Shown here: one piece after another, positions 31,401 through 40,362 of the stretch
Layout: each line of letters begins with the position of its first letter
Position numbering within the stretch: the stretch's first letter is position 1
Origin: an uncultured Candidatus Saccharibacteria bacterium
GTDB taxonomy: Bacteria; Patescibacteria; Saccharimonadia; Saccharimonadales; UBA4665
Reading direction: 5' to 3'
DNA length: 53,099 nucleotides
Assembly: GCA_946482575.1 (NCBI GenBank)
Contig: CAMLRZ010000005.1
Location: 1-53,099, forward strand
Program-made: the position numbers and the translations under genes
Notes under the pieces: model-generated
The model's database searches: none
Seen by the model: only the letters and a program-made list of their open reading frames with translations
What the model was told of the DNA's origin: nothing

Positions 31401-33059
31401 TTGCGTATTAAAACCATACTCAAAAATTGGAAATTACAAACAGTTGTTGTGCTTGTAATCCTGCTGGGAGCTACGGCTTATGCAGGAGTGAAGGCCAGCG
31501 CAACTGTCGCCTATAACTCCGACGCATTGGTTTCGACCTATTTGGCCGCTGAGCCCTATCAAAAAGATGGCGTATATTTGGGAACGGCGCACAGTAACCT
31601 GTTTAAGATCCCCATTTTGGCGCTGCAAGGGCAGCATTTTACCTACCATAGTTTTGTTATCCTAAACTTGATTTTGCTGGGTCTGACCATTTTTGGCTGG
31701 ATTATTTTGTTGGCTGCAGCTACATCATGGCGCAATCTGCGGTGGTACGGTCTGGGGGCACTATTTCTGGTAGCCGGTACTAGTGCGTTTGTTCCGCAGG
31801 TTATTTACCCGACTATTCGTAACATTGATTATCCGCTCATGCTGCTCTTTGTGCTGGCGGTAGCGCGATTCATTGTACAGCGAAAATGGCTAGGGCTTTT
31901 GCTATATGCTCCTATTTATACCGTGGTGGCGGCCAGTGACCAGTTTATGATTTACGTGCTCATGCTGGTGATGGTAGTGGTGACGGCTTTGGCATGGCTG
32001 CAGACTGACAAAAAAGACCAAGCCTTGCGCAAACGTATTTTGATTGCGCTGGCAGTGCTTGTTATAAGTACTGCGGTGGCTCGCTTCTTGCCGGCACTAT
32101 TGGCAAAACTACATGTTATTAAGCTCTTTGACGAGGGCGGAACGGCCATTAGTAGCATCCCGAGTGCCTGGCAGGGTGTATTGGAAGCTACACAGCGACT
32201 GTTGGCGCTCCTGGGCGTCGATACCTTCAATCAGATCTTTGGCGGCCGCACCGTAATTCATTTGTTGTTCCTGCTTGTTGCCATGCTGGCGGTAGCGTTG
32301 TTCGTGCGTCGTATGCCGCGCTGGATTCGTGAAAGCGCGACGTCGCAACAGTCGTATATGTTGGCGGTGCTTGGACTGAGCGCTGCGGCAACCTTTGTGC
32401 TCTATGTGCTGTCGGGTAAGTGGTCACTTGCTAACACCCAACGATACATGACACTTATCCCCCTCTGTTTGATTGCGGCACTGCCGCTGATTGCTTCGGA
32501 GTTTCGAACCTGGCTGGATCAAGCTAAGCTCGTGTCCGCCTATCAAAAGAAGGCTCTTCTGCAGTCGCGCGGCCTGGCAGTAGTGTTGGTGCTGGTATAT
32601 GTTGCTGGCTTTGGTATTTTGGCGCGCGGTGCGCAACACGATTACGCCGCTCAGGCTGCTGCTGCCGGACGCCAACGCGCCTACTACAACAGTGTTATTT
32701 CGGTAGCTCAAAAAGAACATGTGCAGGTAGCACTGACCGGTTTTTGGCAGGCTTCACCGCTGGAATTTTGGAGTGACAACAAAATCAAAGCTGTGCCCGT
32801 GCTGCACTGTAACTGGCCGATGCCGGTGCTAGCGTACGCTGGAGATTACAAGCCAGACAGCAGCAAGCCTACTATGTTGGTGGTGGACTGGTATGGCACC
32901 GGTCGCGACGGCTGGGATATTTGCCTGGAGTCCAAAAAGGTTGACGCTTTGTACGGTGACCCTGCCAAAACATACACCATACAAGGTCCCGCCGGACCGG
33001 TACAGCTGTGGATTTATAACTCTGACGTGCGACAACACGTAGACGAGTCACGATTATAG
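31401..33059 (+). CDS. Polytopic membrane protein, putative GT-C-type glycosyltransferase
   Basis: 552 residues from a TTG start (GAGAAG 4 nt upstream). About ten transmembrane helices (e.g. TVVVLVILLGATAYAGV, FVILNLILLGLTIFGWIILL, ALIASEFRTW region) and a C-terminal outside domain (VLHCNWPMPVLAYAG ... MLVVDWYGTGRDGWDICLES). I recognise no exact family, but the layout and the GtrB-like and GtrA-like genes that follow fit the third, specificity-giving component of a Gtr-type system, which adds a sugar outside the membrane from a polyprenyl-phosphate donor. Confidence 0.6.
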   Translation: MRIKTILKNWKLQTVVVLVILLGATAYAGVKASATVAYNSDALVSTYLAAEPYQKDGVYLGTAHSNLFKIPILALQGQHFTYHSFVILNLILLGLTIFGWIILLAAATSWRNLRWYGLGALFLVAGTSAFVPQVIYPTIRNIDYPLMLLFVLAVARFIVQRKWLGLLLYAPIYTVVAASDQFMIYVLMLVMVVVTALAWLQTDKKDQALRKRILIALAVLVISTAVARFLPALLAKLHVIKLFDEGGTAISSIPSAWQGVLEATQRLLALLGVDTFNQIFGGRTVIHLLFLLVAMLAVALFVRRMPRWIRESATSQQSYMLAVLGLSAAATFVLYVLSGKWSLANTQRYMTLIPLCLIAALPLIASEFRTWLDQAKLVSAYQKKALLQSRGLAVVLVLVYVAGFGILARGAQHDYAAQAAAAGRQRAYYNSVISVAQKEHVQVALTGFWQASPLEFWSDNKIKAVPVLHCNWPMPVLAYAGDYKPDSSKPTMLVVDWYGTGRDGWDICLESKKVDALYGDPAKTYTIQGPAGPVQLWIYNSDVRQHVDESRL

Positions 33060-33068
33060 AAAGGTTTT

Positions 33069-34010
33069 ATGAATCATAAGAAGCAAAAAATCAGCATTGT
33101 TGTCCCCACCTATAACGAACAGGGGAATGTTACGGTGCTCTTTGACAAAGTACAAGAGGTAATGCATGCCGAAGACTTTGAAATTATTTACGTTAATGAC
33201 GGCAGTGCCGATGGTAGCCTGGAAAACGTTCAAAAACTGAGTGAAAAACATGCCAATGTTAAGTTTGTGTCTTTTTCGCGTAACTTTGGCCACCAGGCAG
33301 CGCTTCGCGCAGGCTTGCGCTACGCCACAGGCGACGCAGTTATTAGCATGGACGCCGACCTGCAGCACCCACCCCAGCTATTACCGCAGTTAATTGATGC
33401 CTGGCGCCATGGGTATGACGTGGTTTACACGGTCCGCAAAGATACCAAAGATATTAGCGCTTTTAAGCGTCTGACGTCGGCGATGTTCTACAAGATAATG
33501 AACTTTTTGGCAGGCTTACACCTAAATGAGGGCGCGGCAGATTTCCGCCTATTAGATCGCAAGATTGTTAATCTGATCAATCAGCAAGACGAGGACAATC
33601 TGTTTTTGCGTGGCTATATTAACTGGATTGGCTTTAAACAGTTGGGTATCGAATACGAACCCGACAAGCGCTTTAGTGGCGAAAGCAAATATTCTATCAA
33701 AAAGATGCTTGCGCTGGCACTGCGTGGAGTCATGCAGTTTAGCATTAAGCCCTTGCGTTTGGCATTTTTGATGGCGTTTTTGGCATTTGCAGCTAGCTTT
33801 GTGTACGTGCTCTATGCTATTTGGACTTCGGTCAGCGGTGATGCAATTCCTGGCTGGTTGTCACTGGTTGTGCTATTTGTATTTTTGCAGGGCATTCAGT
33901 TCTTGCTGCTGGGCCTGGTGGGCGAGTATTTGGGCCGTACCTTTATGCAAACCAAAAAACGTCCCGAATTTATTGTAGACGAGACAAATTGTGAAACGCC
34001 TGGCGCGTAA
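33069..34010 (+). CDS. GT2 polyprenyl-phosphate glycosyltransferase (GtrB/DPM1-like)
   Basis: 313 residues. GT-A domain with VVPTYNEQGNV, YVNDGSADGSL, SFSRNFGHQAALRAGL and the DXD-like MDADLQHPPQLL, then ADFRLLDRK, followed by two C-terminal transmembrane helices (LRLAFLMAFLAFAASFVYVLYAIW; LVVLFVFLQGIQFLLLGLVGEYLGR). It loads a sugar onto polyprenyl phosphate on the cytoplasmic face. SD AGAAAGG before the ATG. It overlaps the GtrA gene by 20 bp. Confidence 0.9.
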   Translation: MNHKKQKISIVVPTYNEQGNVTVLFDKVQEVMHAEDFEIIYVNDGSADGSLENVQKLSEKHANVKFVSFSRNFGHQAALRAGLRYATGDAVISMDADLQHPPQLLPQLIDAWRHGYDVVYTVRKDTKDISAFKRLTSAMFYKIMNFLAGLHLNEGAADFRLLDRKIVNLINQQDEDNLFLRGYINWIGFKQLGIEYEPDKRFSGESKYSIKKMLALALRGVMQFSIKPLRLAFLMAFLAFAASFVYVLYAIWTSVSGDAIPGWLSLVVLFVFLQGIQFLLLGLVGEYLGRTFMQTKKRPEFIVDETNCETPGA

Positions 34011-34407
34011 AGTCTCTGAACAGCAAAAACTCCGCTACTTGATTACCGGTGGCAGCAGCTTTGTGCTGGAATTCCTGGTATTTACGCTGTTATTTGCGGT
34101 ATCTCATAACATTTTTGTGGGCAACACGATCAGCTTTATCTGCGGCTTGCTGATCAGCTTTTGGCTGCACAAAATCTGGTCCTTTAAGGGTGATCATGGC
34201 CTCCAGACACATCATCAATTGGTGCGGTATACCATGTTGGCGTTCACCAATTTGTTGCTGACCAATGTTGTTATTGGGGTGCTTCATGACCACTTCCTGC
34301 TGCAGGCCCAGCTGGCCAAAGTACTGACTATGGTCTGCATGGTGGCGTGGAATTACGGCATTATGAACAAGCTGATCTTTCACGAACGCCGCGACCCAGA
34401 ACTGTAG
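33991..34407 (+). CDS. GtrA-family membrane protein (flippase-like)
   Basis: 138 residues with a GTG start. Four transmembrane helices and the family pattern YLITGGSSFVLEFLVF ... NTISFICGLLISFWLHKIWSF. GtrA proteins are thought to move the polyprenyl-linked sugar made by GtrB across the membrane. It is the last gene of the three-gene glycosylation set; a 93-bp gap to manC follows. Confidence 0.88.
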   Translation: MKRLARKVSEQQKLRYLITGGSSFVLEFLVFTLLFAVSHNIFVGNTISFICGLLISFWLHKIWSFKGDHGLQTHHQLVRYTMLAFTNLLLTNVVIGVLHDHFLLQAQLAKVLTMVCMVAWNYGIMNKLIFHERRDPEL

Positions 34408-34452
34408 TAGATGTATTCGTTACTACGGTTTAACAGATATAAAAGCGCGCCC

Positions 34453-34494
34453 ACCAAAAGAACAACACCATAATTTGGACTCTTTTGGTATTAT
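34453..34494 (+). promoter_or_regulatory. manC promoter (extended -10) with flanking inverted repeat
   Basis: TG (34486-34487), one base, TATTAT (34489-34494), then 6 nt to the ATG, so the mRNA is probably leaderless; no -35 is evident. ACCAAAAGA (34453-34461) and TCTTTTGGT (34481-34489) form a 9-bp inverted repeat spanning the promoter; the right half overlaps the extended -10, a possible operator. Confidence 0.55.
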
Positions 34495-34500
34495 ATAGGC

Positions 34501-35538
34501 ATGATTGTCGTAATTATCGCCGGAGGGTCGGGGTCGCGTCTGTGGCCTTTGTCTACTCCATCATTTCCAAAACAGTTATTAAAAGTAAACGGTGACAGCC
34601 GCACTTTGCTGCAAAACACCTACGAGCGGGCTCGCCAGTTAACTGACGCTGACTCAATTTATGTAGTACCAGAAGTTACCTTGATGCCGCACATCAAAGA
34701 GCAGCTACCGGAATTTCCGGAAACCAACTTCGTGGTTGAACCTGCTCGTCGTGGTACGGCGCACTGCATTTTGGCGGCGCTCGATCACATTGGCAAGCGT
34801 CATGACGCCGATGAGCCCATCGCTGTTCTGTCGGCCGACCATTACGTTCGTGACGTTAACGGCTTTGCGCACAGCTTTAAGGTTGCCGCCGAGGCTTCCA
34901 AAGAACAAGGACGCATTGTGTTGGTAGGTGTCGAGCCTGACCACCCGGCAACCGGCTTTGGTTACATCCAAAAAGATGGCTTGCTCGACGAAGACAAATT
35001 TGTTTTTAACGTGCACTCATTCAAAGAAAAGCCCGACTTTAACACCGCAAAATCATACCTAAAAAGCGGTAACTACCTGTGGAACTGCGGCTACTTTGTT
35101 GGTTCTATCAACACGTTCCGCGAAACTATGCAGGCCGACGCTCCGCAGCTGCTGGAAAGCTTTGAAAAGCTGCACGCAGCAGCACCAGAAGCTTACGAAG
35201 AAACCTATCTGCAATTCGAGAGTATTTCTATTGACTACGCTTTGATCGAAAAGGTACACAACCTGTTGGTAGTTCCGGCCAGCTTTGACTGGATGGATCT
35301 AGGATCCTTTAGCGATCTACACAAAGCAGCCGACCTAGACGAAGCCAACAACAATTTGCAAGGTTTGGTTGAAGTTGAAGAAGTAGAAAACGCTTTTATT
35401 CAGAACCAAGAAGACAAACCAGTGGCAGTGATCGGCCTAGACAATATTGTGGTTGTGAACACGCCAAACGGTATTTTGGTAGCGCGCAAAGACTTGAGCC
35501 AAAAAGTTGGTGACGTCAGCAAGCGATTTCAAAAATAG
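34501..35538 (+). CDS. manC: Mannose-1-phosphate guanylyltransferase
   Basis: 345 residues, the short form without a C-terminal isomerase domain. Nucleotidyl-transferase signature IIAGGSGSRLWPLSTPSFPKQLL at the N-terminus, FVVEPARRGTAHCI, SADHYV, FKEKPDF and NYLWNCGYFVG are typical of ManC. It makes GDP-mannose from mannose-1-phosphate and GTP, feeding Gmd/Rmd and the GT4 enzymes. The mutase gene follows 17 nt downstream. Confidence 0.93.
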   Translation: MIVVIIAGGSGSRLWPLSTPSFPKQLLKVNGDSRTLLQNTYERARQLTDADSIYVVPEVTLMPHIKEQLPEFPETNFVVEPARRGTAHCILAALDHIGKRHDADEPIAVLSADHYVRDVNGFAHSFKVAAEASKEQGRIVLVGVEPDHPATGFGYIQKDGLLDEDKFVFNVHSFKEKPDFNTAKSYLKSGNYLWNCGYFVGSINTFRETMQADAPQLLESFEKLHAAAPEAYEETYLQFESISIDYALIEKVHNLLVVPASFDWMDLGSFSDLHKAADLDEANNNLQGLVEVEEVENAFIQNQEDKPVAVIGLDNIVVVNTPNGILVARKDLSQKVGDVSKRFQK

Positions 35539-35555
35539 GACAAAAGGAGGGTAAT

Positions 35556-37109
35556 GTGGCCCAATTACGTGAAACTTTAACGTATGAGCCGGCTGAACTG
35601 GCCTTTGGGACATCAGGACTGCGCGGCCTCGTAACAGATATGACTGATCTGGAGTGTTATATTAACGCTCGCGGATTCTTGCAGTTTGTACAAGAGAACG
35701 ACGAATACGCGGTCGGTAAGCCTGTTTATTTGGCAGGGGACTTGCGCGACAGCACACCGCGAGTGATGGCAGCGATGCACCAGGCAATTACTGACGCTGG
35801 CTACCAAACGGTGTACTGCGGCTTGGTGCCCACTCCGGCAGTGGCGTTCTATGCGCTGCAAAATGACGCACCGTGCATTATGGTAACCGGCAGCCACATT
35901 CCTTCGGACCGCAACGGTATTAAATTCTACAAGTGCGGCGGCGAAGTCTTAAAAGAACACGAAGCACCTATTAAGTTAGCGGTGGCTAGCGTTCGTGCCC
36001 AGCAATACGAGACGGCCGCGGAGCAATCATTATTTGACGCCCAAGGTATGTTTACCCAAGAATCTGTATTGCCTGCCGAAGACACTACTGCTGCCACGAC
36101 CTACATTGATCGCTATGTTTCGGTATTTGGCTCAGAGGCGCTGCAGGGCAAAGAAGTAGTGATCTACCAACACTCGGCGGTAGGTCGCGATTTAATCGCA
36201 GACTTGCTCCAAAAGTTGGGCGCTACAGTGACGCCAGTGGGCCGCTCCGATGTATTTGTGCCTATTGATACCGAGAACGTAACGCCAAAAGACCAAGCGT
36301 ACTTTCACCAGGTAGCTCAAGAAAACCCCAACACGTTCGCGATTGTTTCTACTGATGGCGACAGCGATCGTCCGTTTGTGATTGACGCAACTGGCGAATT
36401 TCACCGCGGCGATGTGCTGGGCGCAGTGGTGGCTAACTGGATGCAGGCAGACTTTGCCGCATTTCCGGTGAGCTCCAGCGACGCTGTTGACTCGTTCTTG
36501 ACCTCACAAAACGTGGCCTGGATGCACACTAAAATCGGTTCGCCATATGTGATTGAAGCCATGGAAGACGCTGCGAGCTCTGGCAAACAACGCGTGGCCG
36601 GCTGGGAAGTGAACGGCGGATTCTTGCTGGGTGCCGACCTGCAAGTTGGTAACGGTACGCTCAAGGCTTTGCCAACTCGCGACGCTGTTCTGCCAATCTT
36701 GATTGCGCTTATTGCTGCAAACGAGGCCGGTTCATCGGTTGCCGATATCTTTACTGGTTTGCCAGCTCGAGCCACCCAAGCTGGACTAATCGACAACTTC
36801 CCAACAGAGGTGTCCAAAGCAATTGTGGCTCGTTATTCACACGATACGCCCGAGGTCTACGCTGCGTTGGCGCAGTTCTTTACGGCCGACCACGGCTTTG
36901 GCGCAATTACCAAGGTGAACTCTTTGGACGGCGTGCGCATTTACTTTGACAATGGCGACATTGCGCATTTGCGCCCCTCGGGCAACGCCCCGCAGCTCCG
37001 TATTTACAGCGTTGCTGCCACCCAGGAACGCGCCGACGAAATCGTAGCTTTGGCGATTGCCGAGCCGGACGGTATTTTCCGCGCTATCGAAAAAGAAGTT
37101 ACTGCGTAA
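35556..37109 (+). CDS. Phosphohexomutase (phosphomannomutase/phosphoglucomutase superfamily)
   Basis: 517 residues with a GTG start at 35556 (AAGGAGG 5 nt upstream; the ATG two bases earlier is out of frame and soon stops). FGTSGLRG N-terminus, active-site VTGSHIPSDRNGIKFY with the phosphoserine Ser (TASHNP in most relatives), metal loop STDGDSDRPF and C-terminal phosphate-binding RPSGNAPQLRIY. It converts hexose-6-phosphate and hexose-1-phosphate; next to manC, mannose is likely. The active-site loop is divergent. Confidence 0.85.
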   Translation: MAQLRETLTYEPAELAFGTSGLRGLVTDMTDLECYINARGFLQFVQENDEYAVGKPVYLAGDLRDSTPRVMAAMHQAITDAGYQTVYCGLVPTPAVAFYALQNDAPCIMVTGSHIPSDRNGIKFYKCGGEVLKEHEAPIKLAVASVRAQQYETAAEQSLFDAQGMFTQESVLPAEDTTAATTYIDRYVSVFGSEALQGKEVVIYQHSAVGRDLIADLLQKLGATVTPVGRSDVFVPIDTENVTPKDQAYFHQVAQENPNTFAIVSTDGDSDRPFVIDATGEFHRGDVLGAVVANWMQADFAAFPVSSSDAVDSFLTSQNVAWMHTKIGSPYVIEAMEDAASSGKQRVAGWEVNGGFLLGADLQVGNGTLKALPTRDAVLPILIALIAANEAGSSVADIFTGLPARATQAGLIDNFPTEVSKAIVARYSHDTPEVYAALAQFFTADHGFGAITKVNSLDGVRIYFDNGDIAHLRPSGNAPQLRIYSVAATQERADEIVALAIAEPDGIFRAIEKEVTA

Positions 37110-37130
37110 CTCGTACCCGAATATAAAAAA

Positions 37131-37155
37131 GAAGCCTCCTGATGCGGGAGGCTTC
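37131..37155. terminator. Intrinsic terminator between convergent mutase genes
   Basis: GAAGCCTCC (37131-37139) pairs with GGAGGCTTC (37147-37155), 7-nt loop, A-run before and TTTG after; usable in both directions. Confidence 0.88.
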
Positions 37156-37171
37156 TTTGTAGCTGCTGATT

Positions 37172-38518
37172 TTATTCGTCAACCAGCTTGCTTACTTCGG
37201 TAACGATGCGGTCGAGCTCTTCGGCGGAGCCAGCCTCGGCGTTTAGGCGGAGCAAGGGTTCGGTATTGCTGGTGCGCACATTGAACCAGTCGGTGTTGTT
37301 GATGGTGACGGTTAGGCCGTCGAGCGTGTCTTGCTGGTTGTTGCTAAAAGCTTTTTTGAGTCGTTCAATTGCCGTGGCTTTGTCTTTGACGGTGAAGTTG
37401 ATCTCGGGACTGGTGACGTAGTGGGTGTACTTTTGACGTAATTGGGACAATGTAAGCCCCGATTGACCAGCTACGTACAAGCCAATAACGGCGGTAATAA
37501 GGCCAGAATCAGCATACCAGTTGTCGCGGAAGTAAAAGTGGCCACTGCCCTCGCCACCAAATGGTGCGTCCGTTTTTCGCATGGTAGCCTTGATGAACGA
37601 ATGCCCTACACGCTCGCGAACTGGCGTGCCTCCGGCAGCCTGGATGACTTCGGGCACGGTGTGACTGCAGCGCACGTCGTAAATGATGTGTGACCCTGGA
37701 AATTGCTGCAAAAAGTATTCGCTCAACATGGCGGTCATAACGCTGGCGGTCAGGACCTCACCGGTTTCGTCTACCAAAAAGGCGCGGTCGCCATCGCCAT
37801 CAAAGGCCATGCCGCCATCTAGTTTGTCGGCCTTAATGCGCGCGATCATATCAGTTAGAGTCTCGAACTTGAGAGGGTTGGCCAGGTGGTTAGGGAAGGT
37901 ACCGTCCAGCTCAAAGTACATTTCGGTAATCTCAAATGGTACGTACGGTTCCAACTCGGGAATAATTTTGCCGGCCATGCCATTTCCAGCGTCGGCGGCA
38001 ATCTTCATGGGTTTGAGCTTGTCTACATCTATGAATGACAGCACGTGCTGGATCCAATCTTCCACGATTTCTTTGTGCTCCAGGTGGCCTAGCGTGGGGT
38101 TTGCGGTGAAGTTGTTGGCCAGCACAGCATCGCGAATTTCTTGCAAGCCACCGTCTAGACCGATTGGCTTGGCCTCTTCTCGGCACAGTTTAATGCCGTT
38201 GTCGTCGCCAGGGTTGTGGCTGGCGGTCACCATGGCGCCACCGGCCAAATTAAAGTGACCTACCGCAAAATAAATCATGTCGGTGGTGACCAGGCCAATG
38301 TCGAGTACATCGCGACCTTGCGCGCGCAAGCCCTTGATTACTGCAGTTGCGAGTTCTGCAGAGTCTGGACGCATGTCGCGCCCCACGGCTACGGTTCCTT
38401 GCTGTGGCAGCCAGTTGGCCAACGCTTGGCCCACGCGCTCGGCAACATCTGATGTCAGCTCTGTGCCTACTTTGCCTCGAATGTCATACGCTTTGAAAAT
38501 TCCTGTAATGTCAGTCAT
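37172..38518 (-). CDS. manB: Phosphomannomutase/phosphoglucomutase (AlgC/ManB-like)
   Basis: 448 residues from the ATG at 38518 (AAGGAGG 5 nt upstream). IFKAYDIRGKVG, catalytic VTASHNPGDDNGIK with a canonical Ser, metal loop FDGDGDRAFLVDE, GGEGSGHFYFRDNWYADSG sugar-specificity loop and C-terminal RTSNTEPLLRLNAEA. It is closer to the AlgC type than the preceding mutase. It provides mannose-1-phosphate (and perhaps glucose-1-phosphate) for the glycan locus. Confidence 0.92.
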   Translation of the reverse strand: MTDITGIFKAYDIRGKVGTELTSDVAERVGQALANWLPQQGTVAVGRDMRPDSAELATAVIKGLRAQGRDVLDIGLVTTDMIYFAVGHFNLAGGAMVTASHNPGDDNGIKLCREEAKPIGLDGGLQEIRDAVLANNFTANPTLGHLEHKEIVEDWIQHVLSFIDVDKLKPMKIAADAGNGMAGKIIPELEPYVPFEITEMYFELDGTFPNHLANPLKFETLTDMIARIKADKLDGGMAFDGDGDRAFLVDETGEVLTASVMTAMLSEYFLQQFPGSHIIYDVRCSHTVPEVIQAAGGTPVRERVGHSFIKATMRKTDAPFGGEGSGHFYFRDNWYADSGLITAVIGLYVAGQSGLTLSQLRQKYTHYVTSPEINFTVKDKATAIERLKKAFSNNQQDTLDGLTVTINNTDWFNVRTSNTEPLLRLNAEAGSAEELDRIVTEVSKLVDE

Positions 38519-38577
38519 TGCTACCTCCTTGGTATATCTATTATATAAGACTTCGACGAACAACCGAAACAGCCGAC

Positions 38578-38606
38578 TTTACAGAATAAGTATTTGTATG
38601 TATAAT
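38578..38606 (+). promoter_or_regulatory. Near-consensus promoter of the GC-rich M23/FG-GAP gene
   Basis: TTTACA (38578-38583), 17-nt spacer, TATAAT (38601-38606). The ~110-nt leader contains a 9-bp hairpin, CGGCAGCCA/TGGTTGCTG (about 38652-38674, two G-U pairs). An in-frame GTG at 38635 behind GGAGG is a less likely start or a leader peptide. Confidence 0.7.
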
Positions 38607-38721
38607 CGTTCCACCAAGTGAATCTCGTGAGGAGGTGAAAACCAAACACACGGCAGCCAAAATCTGGTTGCTGCACTTGAAGCGTACCTTCAGAATCAGA
38701 TCTAGGCTTGAAGGAGCCAGG

Positions 38722-40344
38722 ATGAAATCCACTAGGAGATTGCCACGCAGTCTCGTGTCACTCTTCGCCACCTTGGCGATACTGCTCGGCATGGGAACGG
38801 CGGTGGTGGCCACGAGCTCTCCGGCCGTAGCCGACGCGACACACCAAGCGCTCATCGGCATGCCGTTCGATGGCAAGTGGGCCTATGACGCAAATGTGTA
38901 TTCGCCGTACAACGACGACACATCCAGCCACCCTTCGGTGCACCACCATCCGGGCGGCGGCGACTGGGCTACAGACCTTTACGGTCTGGAGGGCACGGCG
39001 ATCAAGTTCAAGGTGAACTACGCCACCGCTGGACTCAGCTACAGCTGGGCAAGCAGTAGTACGAGTTGCGGACAGAGCGTACGAATCAACGTCTCCGTGG
39101 GTGGTGTACAGGTTGGGTGGATCTATTTTGCCCACCTCAACAACGCGGTGACTAGCGGTGCCATCACCAACGGCATGACCATCGGTACCGTCCACAACTG
39201 GGGTGGGTGCAATCCCGGAACACACGTTCACGTGGAGTTCCACAACACCACGAACTACTCCTGCTACGCCGGCTACGATCACGCTGGGATAAACTTGATC
39301 CAGGGGGATAACCTGGGCGTGCTCGGCTCAACCAACACTGGTGGTCAGCAGCCCTGTGGCTCCATTCCGACGCCACCCTCGGACACAGACGGGGACGGCA
39401 TCGCCGATCCCAGCGACAGCTGCCCTACAAAAACTGGGCCGACTTCCAGCAATGGCTGCCCAATTCCGCTTCGTGACTTCAACGGAGATGGACGCAGCGA
39501 CATTTTCTGGTACGGTTCGGGTGTGGACACTGACTGGGCGTGGTACGGGAGCGCTAGCGCAGGTCAGTTTGACTCGAACTACAACGTACCAGCGGGCGGA
39601 TCGTATACGCCGTTCTCTGGTGACTTCGATGGCGACGGCCGGTATGACATCTTCTGGTATGCTCCTGGCGGAGGTACTAGTTGGGTGTGGTACGGCACAG
39701 CGACCAAGGGGGTCTTCGACTCCAACCACTCGCTCACCGTTTCCGGAACCTACACCCCGCTCGTCGGTGACTTCGATGGCGACGGCAAGAGCGACGTGTT
39801 CTGGTACGGTTCGGGCAGCAATCCGGATGGCCTGTGGTACGGCACATCATCCCGTGGTGCGTTTAGTCCTTCATCTGCCTCGGTCGGTGGAGTGTACGCG
39901 CCATTCACGGGTGACTTCAACGGTGACCGCAAGACCGACATCTTCTGGTACGCTGCAGGAAGCAGTGGCTGGGTCTGGTATGGCATGGGTACTCAGGGTC
40001 AGTTTGACTCGAACTACCCCAAGACCGTTTCCGGAACCTACACCCCGCTCGTCGGCGACTTCGATGGCGACGGCAAGAGCGACGTGTTCTGGTACGGTTC
40101 GGGCTCCATGGGCGACTCGCTCTGGTCAGGAACTTCTACGAAGGGAGTCTTTAGCCCTGCCTCAGTGAGCGTTTCCGGAACCTACACTCCATTCACGGGT
40201 GACTTCAACGGAGATGGCTACTACGACATCTTCTGGTACGGTCCCGGCACCGATGCTGACTCCATATGGGGTGGCACCTCGACTCAAGGGGCCTTCGGTC
40301 CGAGCAGCGCATCCGTGGCTGGAACGTACACACCAGTTCCGTAG
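38722..40344 (+). CDS. Secreted M23-like peptidase with FG-GAP/VCBS-type repeats
   Basis: 540 residues from the ATG at 38722 (AAGGAG 5 nt upstream, and a signal peptide starts here: MKSTRRLPRSLVSLFATLAILL, cleavage near residue 38). Residues ~45-200 resemble LytM/M23 metallopeptidases: His-rich SVHHHPGGGDWATD (His76, Asp81/Asp85) and HVHVEFHN (His168, His170), the HxH zinc motif. A thrombospondin-type calcium segment (DTDGDGIADPSDSCP) follows, then six ~48-residue repeats GDF(D/N)GDGxxD(I/V)FWY, calcium-binding beta-propeller type. Inferred role: wall cleavage or adhesion on the host. Strongly GC-rich, unlike its neighbours. A structured element begins 19 nt after the stop. Confidence 0.78.
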   Translation: MKSTRRLPRSLVSLFATLAILLGMGTAVVATSSPAVADATHQALIGMPFDGKWAYDANVYSPYNDDTSSHPSVHHHPGGGDWATDLYGLEGTAIKFKVNYATAGLSYSWASSSTSCGQSVRINVSVGGVQVGWIYFAHLNNAVTSGAITNGMTIGTVHNWGGCNPGTHVHVEFHNTTNYSCYAGYDHAGINLIQGDNLGVLGSTNTGGQQPCGSIPTPPSDTDGDGIADPSDSCPTKTGPTSSNGCPIPLRDFNGDGRSDIFWYGSGVDTDWAWYGSASAGQFDSNYNVPAGGSYTPFSGDFDGDGRYDIFWYAPGGGTSWVWYGTATKGVFDSNHSLTVSGTYTPLVGDFDGDGKSDVFWYGSGSNPDGLWYGTSSRGAFSPSSASVGGVYAPFTGDFNGDRKTDIFWYAAGSSGWVWYGMGTQGQFDSNYPKTVSGTYTPLVGDFDGDGKSDVFWYGSGSMGDSLWSGTSTKGVFSPASVSVSGTYTPFTGDFNGDGYYDIFWYGPGTDADSIWGGTSTQGAFGPSSASVAGTYTPVP

Positions 40345-40362
40345 CCAACAAGATCTAGCTGA

